This document shows, piece after piece, positions 5,550 through 10,938 of a stretch of 10,938 nt of DNA. The stretch comes from CBDUVZ01 sp965370805 (GTDB lineage Bacteria; Hydrothermota; Tepidihabitantia; Tepidihabitantales; Tepidihabitantaceae). The position numbers and the translations under genes were made by a program. The stretch is from positions 1-10,938 of the forward strand of contig CBDUVZ010000101.1 in the NCBI GenBank assembly GCA_965370805.1. The letters are read 5' to 3'. Each line of letters opens with the position of its first letter. The first letter of the stretch is position 1. The notes beneath the pieces are model-generated. The model worked only from the letters and a program-made list of their open reading frames with translations. It searched no databases and was not told where the DNA came from.

Positions 5550-8500
5550 GTGCCCAGAAAGAAGAAGCCGGTCGATTTCGTCCACTTGCACAATCATACC
5601 CAGTACAGTTTGCTCGACGGAGCTTCGAGAGTCGGGGATGTCGTCGAGCTGGCAGCGCGGTACGGCATGCCGGCTTGCGCAATCACGGACCACGGCAACA
5701 TGTTCGGCGTGGTTCAGTTCTACAAGGCGGCGAAGCGGGCCGGGGTGAAGCCGATCATCGGGGCCGAGGTGTACGTCGCTCCCGGAGACCGCCGGGAGCG
5801 AAAGATCCACGCAGAAATACAGGAATCGAGCTTCCACCTGACGCTGCTTTGTCGGGACAAAACCGGGTACTCGAACCTGATGAAGCTCGTGTCGCGAGCG
5901 TACCTTGAGGGTTTCTACTACCGGCCGCGAATCGACAAGGAATTGCTGGCCGAGTACCGCGATGGGTTGATCGGGCTCTCCGGCTGTCTGAAAGGCGAGG
6001 TGAACTACTACCTGCGGCGCGGGAGCCAGGAACGGGCAATGAAGGCGGCGGCCGAGTACCAGGAGATTCTCGGCCCGGAGAACTTCTATCTCGAGGTGAT
6101 GCGTTCCGGCTGGGACGAACAGGAGAAGGTGATTCCCGGTATCCTCGAGCTCTCGACGAACCTCGACATACCGGTGGTGGCGACCAACGACTGCCACTAC
6201 TTGCGGCCCGAGGACGCCAAAGCGCACGACGTCCTGGTGTGCATCCAGACCGGCAAGCGGCTCAGCGACAAGCGGCGGCTGCGGATGAGTTCGGCCGAGC
6301 TCTTCTTCCGTTCGCCCCAGGAGATGGAGCGGCTGTTCTCCGACATCCCGGGCGCGGTGGCGCGGACCGTCGAAGTAGCGGACCGGTGCAATCTGGAACT
6401 GGATTTCGACCGGGTTCAGTTCCACCTGCCGCGCTACGAATCGCCCGAGGGTTTCAAGGATTCACTCAGCTACCTTCGGCACCTTGCCGGGGATGGGTTG
6501 AAGCAGCGATACCGCGAAGTCACGCCGGAGCTTGAAAAGCGGCTTGAGTACGAACTCGGGGTAATCGGGGAGATGGACTTCCCCGGGTACTTCCTGGTCG
6601 TCAAGGATATCGTTGACTTCGCCCGCGGCGAAGGGATTCCGGTAGGTCCGGGCCGCGGTTCGGCGGCCGGGAGTCTGGTGCTCTACAGTCTCGGGATAAC
6701 GGATATCGACCCGCTGCGGCACGGCCTGCTGTTCGAACGATTCCTCAATACCGAACGGGTCAGCCTGCCGGATGTCGACATCGATTTCGCGGATGCCCGG
6801 CGCCAGGAAGTGGTGGATTACGTCAAGCAGCGCTACGGCGAGGATTCGGTTGCCCAGACAATCACGTTCGGCACGATGCAGGCCCGCGCCGCGGTGCGGG
6901 ACGTGGGACGGGTACTTGACATACCGATTCCCGAGGTTGACCGGATGGCCAAGCTGATTCCCCAGAACATGAGGCTCGACCAGGCCCTGAAGACATCGGC
7001 GGAGCTGAAGCACCTGGTGGATTCCAGAACGGAATACGGCGAGCTGATTTCAATCGCCCGGAAGCTGGAGGGTCTGAACCGGCACGCGTCGATTCACGCG
7101 TCTGCGGTTGTTATCGCTCCCCGGCCCTTGATCGAGTTCGTCCCGCTTTACCGGTCGGCGGAGGGTGACATCTGCACCCAGTACGACATGTACTCGCTGG
7201 ACGCGGTCGGATTGCTGAAGATGGACGTGCTCGGGTTGCGTACACTGGCAGTGGTTGAGGAGGCGGAGCGGCTGGTTCGGGAAACGGACCCCGACTTCGC
7301 TGTCGACAAGCTGGAACTGGATGATGCGAATACCTACCGGTTGCTCCGGCGCGGGGATACTGTCGGGGTCTTTCAGCTTGAGAGCGGGGGGATGCGTGAC
7401 TTGTGCCGTCGGATGAGGCCGGAGAACATCGAGCATATCATTGCGCTGATTGCGCTTTACCGTCCCGGGCCGATGGACCTGATACCGACTTACCTGGCGC
7501 GCAAGGAAGGCCGGGAGTCGATCGAGTATGAGCACCCGCTGCTCGAACCGATCTGCCGCGAAACCTACGGGATAATGATCTACCAGGAGCAAGTGATGCA
7601 GGCGGCCCGGGCGCTGGCCGGATACACCCTGGGCAGCGCTGACCTGCTGCGTCGGGCGATGGGCAAGAAGAAGCCGGAAGAGATGGCGGCCCAGCACGAC
7701 GTTTTCGTGGAGGGGTGTGCGAAGACCAACAGCATCGACCGCCGGCAGGCCGAGAAGGTTTTCAACCTGCTGGCCAAGTTCGCAGGCTACGGGTTCAACA
7801 AGTCGCACGCCGCGGGATACGCCTATCTTTCCTATTTCACTGCCCATTTCAAGGCGAACTACCCGGTCGAGTTCATCGCCGCCACGATGACGAGCGAACT
7901 CGGTGACTTCAAGCGGCTGGGGAAGTGCGCCGCCGAGACGCGCCGGATGGGCGTCGAGGTGCGCGGGCCGGACGTCAATCGGAGCTTCGTCACCTTCACG
8001 ATTGAGGACGGCGGGGCCGGTGGACTTCCGGCCGGTTCCGGCCGGGCCGTGCGTTTCGGGTTGGCCGGGATCAAGAACCTCGGCCGGGGTGCGAGTGAGA
8101 GGGTCGTCGAGGAGCGACAACAGAACGGGCCGTACGAGGACATGCTCGATTTCCTGACCCGGAACAAGGGAACGATCAACCGCAAGGCGGCGGAGTCGCT
8201 GACCAAGGCCGGGGCATTCGACTGGCTGGATGAGAACCGGACCCGGCTGTTGCTCGGGCTTGAGCTCGAGATGGCCAGGGCCGGGTCGGAGCGGCTGCGG
8301 TTCGAGGAACGGCAGACCGATATGTTCGGCGGGCCGGTGGAAGAGAAAGAGCCGGAAGCCGAAGTGAAGTTCGATACCCACCAGTTGCTGGCGTACGAGA
8401 AGAGCGCCTTCGGGTTCTATTTTTCGTCCCATCCGCTCGAGCCGCACCGGGCTGTGTACCGGGCCTTGAAGCTGACGCCGACGTCCGAGTTCGAGGAGAA

Positions 8501-9062
8501 GTCAGACGGTGACAGCGCTGCCTTGGGTGGGATTATCACCGCCCGTCGGTTCCGGCGGGACAAGCGGGACCGCGAGTACGTGGTTGTCGTGGTCGAGGAC
8601 TTCGACGGCCCGATTGAGGTGATGGTATTCGCCGACCAGTTGGAAGCCAGCCGCCAGTATCTCAAGACCGACCGGCTGGTGATTATCCAGGGCCGGGTGA
8701 AGAAACGGGAGAAAGGGGTGGCGCAGGTCTGGGCGGACAAGGTGCTGCCTTTCGAAGCGGCCGCCGGGTTCCTGCGTGCGGTGGTTGTTGACCTGCCGCA
8801 GAACCTGGAGGACGATCCGAAGCTCAAGGGCCTGCTGGAGGCCCATCCGGGCAGTTCAGTGGTCTACCTGCGCAAGCGCCGGAAGGAAGGTCGCGTTCGT
8901 CTGCTGAGGTTGAAAGAACTCAAGGTCAGCCTGGACAACGAGTTGGTGTCAGGGCTTGAGGAGATCCTCGGTCAAGGTGCGGTTGAGCTACTGGGCGGAC
9001 TGCCCCGGCCGGATGTCAACCGCGGCCGCCGTCGGGGAAAACGACCGCCGGAATGGCACTAG
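5550..9062 (+). CDS. dnaE: DNA polymerase III alpha subunit (replicative polymerase)
   Basis: Catalytic subunit of the chromosomal replicase; 1170 residues, the normal DnaE length. The N-terminal PHP domain (about 8-290) keeps the full metal-site set of proofreading-type DnaE: H14, H16, D23, H48, E73, H96, C146, D214 and H216. The polymerase core has GPGRGSAAGS (366-375), PDVDIDF (407-413) and YRPGPMD (637-643), supplying the three catalytic aspartates, plus GYGFNKSHAAGYAYLSY (746-762). QTDMF (922-926) fits the beta-clamp-binding pentapeptide found at this place in E. coli DnaE. An OB fold (about 993-1075) and a C-terminal domain that in the family contacts the clamp-loader tau subunit complete it. 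The GTG start is chosen because HLHNHT follows within 12 residues and the next Met would cut the PHP site. It has its own promoter and is convergent with htpX. No sign of decay or transfer. Confidence 0.98.
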   Translation: MPRKKKPVDFVHLHNHTQYSLLDGASRVGDVVELAARYGMPACAITDHGNMFGVVQFYKAAKRAGVKPIIGAEVYVAPGDRRERKIHAEIQESSFHLTLLCRDKTGYSNLMKLVSRAYLEGFYYRPRIDKELLAEYRDGLIGLSGCLKGEVNYYLRRGSQERAMKAAAEYQEILGPENFYLEVMRSGWDEQEKVIPGILELSTNLDIPVVATNDCHYLRPEDAKAHDVLVCIQTGKRLSDKRRLRMSSAELFFRSPQEMERLFSDIPGAVARTVEVADRCNLELDFDRVQFHLPRYESPEGFKDSLSYLRHLAGDGLKQRYREVTPELEKRLEYELGVIGEMDFPGYFLVVKDIVDFARGEGIPVGPGRGSAAGSLVLYSLGITDIDPLRHGLLFERFLNTERVSLPDVDIDFADARRQEVVDYVKQRYGEDSVAQTITFGTMQARAAVRDVGRVLDIPIPEVDRMAKLIPQNMRLDQALKTSAELKHLVDSRTEYGELISIARKLEGLNRHASIHASAVVIAPRPLIEFVPLYRSAEGDICTQYDMYSLDAVGLLKMDVLGLRTLAVVEEAERLVRETDPDFAVDKLELDDANTYRLLRRGDTVGVFQLESGGMRDLCRRMRPENIEHIIALIALYRPGPMDLIPTYLARKEGRESIEYEHPLLEPICRETYGIMIYQEQVMQAARALAGYTLGSADLLRRAMGKKKPEEMAAQHDVFVEGCAKTNSIDRRQAEKVFNLLAKFAGYGFNKSHAAGYAYLSYFTAHFKANYPVEFIAATMTSELGDFKRLGKCAAETRRMGVEVRGPDVNRSFVTFTIEDGGAGGLPAGSGRAVRFGLAGIKNLGRGASERVVEERQQNGPYEDMLDFLTRNKGTINRKAAESLTKAGAFDWLDENRTRLLLGLELEMARAGSERLRFEERQTDMFGGPVEEKEPEAEVKFDTHQLLAYEKSAFGFYFSSHPLEPHRAVYRALKLTPTSEFEEKSDGDSAALGGIITARRFRRDKRDREYVVVVVEDFDGPIEVMVFADQLEASRQYLKTDRLVIIQGRVKKREKGVAQVWADKVLPFEAAAGFLRAVVVDLPQNLEDDPKLKGLLEAHPGSSVVYLRKRRKEGRVRLLRLKELKVSLDNELVSGLEEILGQGAVELLGGLPRPDVNRGRRRGKRPPEWH

Positions 9063-9127
9063 GCTGACGGGGCTGCGAGGAACGACACCTCCGAATGTCA
9101 TCAAGTCAGAGTGCAACCGGCAGATTT

Positions 9128-9157
9128 CAGAATCAGACCGTTCGCTTCGTCATTCTG
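9128..9157. other. hairpin between convergent dnaE and htpX
   Basis: CAGAAT (9128-9133) plus GAC (9136-9138) can pair with GTC (9149-9151) plus ATTCTG (9152-9157), nine pairs with a two-base bulge and a 10-base loop. It overlaps the htpX stop codon (9150-9152). No T-run follows on either strand, so if it ends transcription it does not do so as a classic intrinsic terminator. The rest of the 87-base gap shows nothing recognisable. Confidence 0.25.
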
Positions 9158-10103
9158 CTTGCCGCGATTCTGCTGCATCCATGGTCAGCGACTGGAGTCT
9201 TGCGACCCGGTCCAGCAGCGGCGGGTGAGAGGCGAACCAGTTGGTCGTGGTTCCCCGGTCTTTGGCAAACGGACTGGCGATGAACATGTGGGCGGTTGCG
9301 TTCGAGGCGGTCTTGAGTTTCTGTCGGGAGGCGGAGAGTTTCTCCAGGGCGCGGGCAAGGCCGTACGGGTTGCGGATGATGTAAGCGCCGGAGGCGTCGG
9401 CAAGGTACTCCCGCTGGCGCGACACCGCGGCCCGGATGAGCGCCACGAGCAGCGGAGCCAGTATCGCCAGTACCAGCCCGACAATCATCAGGACAAGCTG
9501 GGCCTGGCCACCGCCTTTGGTCGAGCCCGAGCGCCGGCGCCGTCCCCCGCCGAAGAAAAGGCCCCGGCGCAGAAAGATATCCCGGAACAGGATGATGAGT
9601 CCGCCGATAATCGCGACGACAGTCATCATCAGGATATCGTAGTTCCGGACATGGGCCATTTCGTGGGCGACAACACCCTGTAGTTCCTCCCGATTCATCA
9701 TGTCCAGCAGGCCTTTGGTTACCGCAATCGAAGCGTGGTTCGGGTTCCGCCCGGTGGCAAACGCATTGGGCACATCGGTATTGATGACGTACGCTCGCGG
9801 GGTGATGATTCCCGCGGCGAGCGATACCTCTTCGACCACATTGAGGAACCGGGAGTGTTCTTTGCGTGAGGCAGGATGAGCGCCGTTCACTGCAAGCGCA
9901 ATCCGGTCCGAGTTGAAATACAGCACCAGGTTGTAGATGATAATGCCTGCGCCGAACAGGACGTAGATCCAGATGTCCCACTGGAAATAGATACCCATGG
10001 CCGCGCCGATGACACCGAGGATTGCCGAGAACAACAGGATGAACAGCCCGGTGCCCCACTTGTTGCGGGAGATGAGCTTGTACAGGTGCCGGCGTTCGGC
10101 CAT
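9150..10103 (-). CDS. htpX: HtpX-like membrane zinc metalloprotease (M48 family)
   Basis: Integral-membrane protease of the M48B/HtpX type, which degrades damaged or misassembled membrane proteins. The 317 residues include two N-terminal membrane helices (about 19-39 and 43-63), the zinc site HEMAH (147-151) with the catalytic Glu148, the third zinc ligand E232 in REYLAD, and two more hydrophobic segments (about 157-173 and 202-223). The protease domain faces the cytoplasm in the family. Between the last two hydrophobic segments is a basic, glycine-rich loop (about 185-199). Length and motif order are normal, so it should be active. The ATG lies 12 bases after the lemA stop with no evident ribosome binding site, which suggests translation coupled to lemA. 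The LemA-HtpX pairing is widespread in bacteria. It could also be named as a general M48 peptidase, but the motif context favours HtpX. Confidence 0.93.
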   Translation of the reverse strand: MAERRHLYKLISRNKWGTGLFILLFSAILGVIGAAMGIYFQWDIWIYVLFGAGIIIYNLVLYFNSDRIALAVNGAHPASRKEHSRFLNVVEEVSLAAGIITPRAYVINTDVPNAFATGRNPNHASIAVTKGLLDMMNREELQGVVAHEMAHVRNYDILMMTVVAIIGGLIILFRDIFLRRGLFFGGGRRRRSGSTKGGGQAQLVLMIVGLVLAILAPLLVALIRAAVSRQREYLADASGAYIIRNPYGLARALEKLSASRQKLKTASNATAHMFIASPFAKDRGTTTNWFASHPPLLDRVARLQSLTMDAAESRQAE

Positions 10104-10115
10104 CGATATCGCGGG

Positions 10116-10667
10116 CTAGAACTTCACTTTCGGTGCCTCGCGTTCCGCTTCCGGCACGGTATAGAACTCGGCTGCCTTGAACCCGAACATACCGGCAATG
10201 ACGTTCGACGGGAACATCTGGATCTTGTTGTTGAGGTCCATCACCACGTCATTGTAGAACTGGCGGGCGAAGGATATCTTATTCTCGGTTGCGGTCAGTT
10301 CTTCCTGCAGCTTGAGGAAGTTCTGGTTTGCTTTCAGCTCGGGGTAGTTCTCGACGACCGCAAACAGAGACTTGAGCGTGTCGGTCAGCATGTTGTTGGT
10401 CCGGGCCGTCTCGGCCGGTCCCTGGGCTTTCATGACCGCGGCCCGCGCTTCGGTCACGCGGGTGAGCAAATCCTTCTCATGCGTCGCGTATCCCTTGACC
10501 GTCTCAACCAGATTCGGAATCAGGTCAATTCGCCGTTTCAACTGGACGTCGATCTGGTGCCAGCCGTTCTTCACCCGGTTGCGCTTCCCGACCAGCGAGT
10601 TGTACGTGACAATGAAGAAGATGACCAGGAGAACGAGGACTGCAAGGATGACTATCAATACCGGCAT
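10116..10667 (-). CDS. lemA: LemA family membrane protein
   Basis: The 183-residue protein has the complete LemA layout: a very short N-terminus, one membrane helix (about 2-22), then a long helical domain with the family signatures YNSLVGKRNRVKNGW (22-36), RIDLIPNLVETVKGYA (46-61) and the closing FYND, FPSNVIAG and FKAAEFY segments. The molecular role of LemA proteins is poorly defined; they are tied to the envelope and very often encoded next to HtpX-like or TPM-domain proteins. An unusually good ribosome binding site, AAAGGAGG with 6-base spacing, and a consensus promoter precede it. It is first in a two-gene operon with htpX, so both are presumably made together in response to membrane stress (inference). 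Confidence 0.95.
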   Translation of the reverse strand: MPVLIVILAVLVLLVIFFIVTYNSLVGKRNRVKNGWHQIDVQLKRRIDLIPNLVETVKGYATHEKDLLTRVTEARAAVMKAQGPAETARTNNMLTDTLKSLFAVVENYPELKANQNFLKLQEELTATENKISFARQFYNDVVMDLNNKIQMFPSNVIAGMFGFKAAEFYTVPEAEREAPKVKF

Positions 10668-10673
10668 ACATTT

Positions 10674-10681
10674 CCTCCTTT
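10674..10681 (-). promoter_or_regulatory. ribosome binding site of lemA
   Basis: AAAGGAGG on the minus strand, 6 bases before the ATG (10667-10665), the strongest Shine-Dalgarno match in the window. An overlapping ATG four bases earlier is out of frame. Confidence 0.85.
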
Positions 10682-10689
10682 GATGTCAG

Positions 10690-10717
10690 AGCATATCCGG
10701 GTCGGAGACGGTGTCAA
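10690..10717 (-). promoter_or_regulatory. sigma70-type promoter of lemA-htpX
   Basis: On the minus strand TTGACA (10717-10712) is followed after 16 bases by TATGCT (10695-10690). Both hexamers and the spacer length are identical to those of the promoter at 90-117. Start of transcription near 10683 would give a leader of about 16 bases that includes the ribosome binding site. Confidence 0.65.
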
Positions 10718-10754
10718 TTCAGGCCGCGAATCCGGGCTGACACAGGAATCTCAT

Positions 10755-10778
10755 CACAAAGGCACAAAGGCACAAAGG
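10755..10778. repeat. CACAAAGG triple tandem repeat
   Basis: Three perfect head-to-tail copies of the 8-mer CACAAAGG with no spacers. Short phrases of this kind recur between genes of many uncultivated bacteria, to my recollection. Not a CRISPR array, since there are no spacers. Confidence 0.85.
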
Positions 10779-10820
10779 CTTGTCCCGAGCGGAGCCGAGG
10801 GAACACGAAGAGGAAGAAAC

Positions 10821-10850
10821 CACGGATGAACACAGATGCACACAGATGAT
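10821..10850. repeat. CACAGATG-type 10-base tandem repeat
   Basis: Three head-to-tail units of ten bases: CACGGATGAA, CACAGATGCA and CACAGATGAT. The first eight positions are nearly constant. It lies in the repeat mosaic upstream of lemA, beyond its promoter. Confidence 0.75.
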
Positions 10851-10859
10851 GGTGGAAGT

Positions 10860-10886
10860 CCGAATTCGGCATTCGACACTCGGGGG
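10860..10886 (-). repeat. copy of the GAATGCCGAAT-type dispersed repeat
   Basis: Read on the minus strand this stretch contains GTGTCGAATGCCGAATTCGG, sharing the 12-mer CGAATGCCGAAT with the insert in the propeller gene (3803-3814). CCGAATTCGG (10860-10869) is a perfect 10-base palindrome. It is a second, independent copy of the same family, here in non-coding DNA. Confidence 0.65.
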
Positions 10887-10938
10887 ATAAGGACGGAAAT
10901 TCTGTGGGGCGCAGTCCGGGCTTCTCGTTGGTTTGGCG

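Larger units (their letters stand above)
10718..10938. other. non-coding right edge, a mosaic of short repeats
   Basis: No gene is supported between the lemA promoter and the window edge. The stretch contains a triple 8-mer, the phrase TTGTCCCGAGCGGAGCCGAG at about 10780-10799, a triple 10-mer and a partly palindromic CCGAATTCGG element, one after another. These look like remnants of several dispersed intergenic repeat families. A neighbouring gene to the right lies outside the window. Confidence 0.6.

Noticed and set aside
7050..8447. A 465-codon minus-strand open frame inside dnaE
   Set aside because: It lies antisense to the conserved polymerase core, whose motifs are intact.
9063..9149. 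Terminator search after the dnaE stop
   Set aside because: No GC-rich stem with a T-run was found; only the weak hairpin at 9128-9157 could be drawn.
9876..10829. A 317-codon plus-strand open frame opposite lemA and htpX
   Set aside because: Antisense to two well-conserved genes, and its end runs through non-coding tandem repeats.

Overview
The window comes from a GC-rich bacterial genome, probably an uncultivated one known from metagenomes. The gene style recalls WOR-3/Stahlbacteria-like or related FCB-type lineages. The hints are a lipoprotein with an NPFDP-type start, FN3-like and Kre9-like modules and a YVTN beta-propeller, a PASTA kinase next to PEGA proteins, and degenerate GAATGCCGAAT-type repeats between genes. 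This placement is an inference from style. No rRNA, tRNA, CRISPR array, transposase or phage gene was seen.

Left half (90-5433, + strand): a promoter (TTGACA-N16-TATGCT) precedes a tight three-gene unit with gaps of 24 and 6 bases. Gene 1 is a membrane protein with only the C-lobe of a Ser/Thr kinase inside the cell, a long Pro/Lys/Glu linker carrying a fresh 126-base tandem duplication, one membrane helix, two external PASTA domains and a terminal zinc ribbon. Gene 2 is exported and has a matching zinc ribbon right after its signal sequence, then three PEGA domains and hydrophobic C-terminal segments. Gene 3 is a large putative lipoprotein with two FN3-like domains, two Kre9/KNH-like domains and eight YVTN-type propeller repeats. 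The first Kre9-like domain is interrupted in frame by about 135-145 bases containing a GCCGAAT tandem repeat. The unit looks like a cell-envelope sensing or scaffolding system, with a pseudokinase as its cytoplasmic end. That function is inferred. A likely Rho-independent terminator follows.

Middle (5516-9062, + strand): dnaE, the replicative DNA polymerase III alpha subunit, is full length. It has its own consensus promoter placed so close to the GTG start that the mRNA may be leaderless. The polymerase aspartates, a QTDMF clamp-binding motif and all nine metal-site residues of a proofreading-type PHP domain are present.

Right part (9150-10717, - strand): lemA and htpX form the well-known LemA-HtpX pair (membrane protein plus membrane zinc protease), convergent with dnaE. 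Their promoter has the same -35, -10 and spacer length as that of gene 1. The last 220 bases are non-coding and hold a cluster of short tandem and dispersed repeats, one of which shares a 12-base core with the insert in gene 3.
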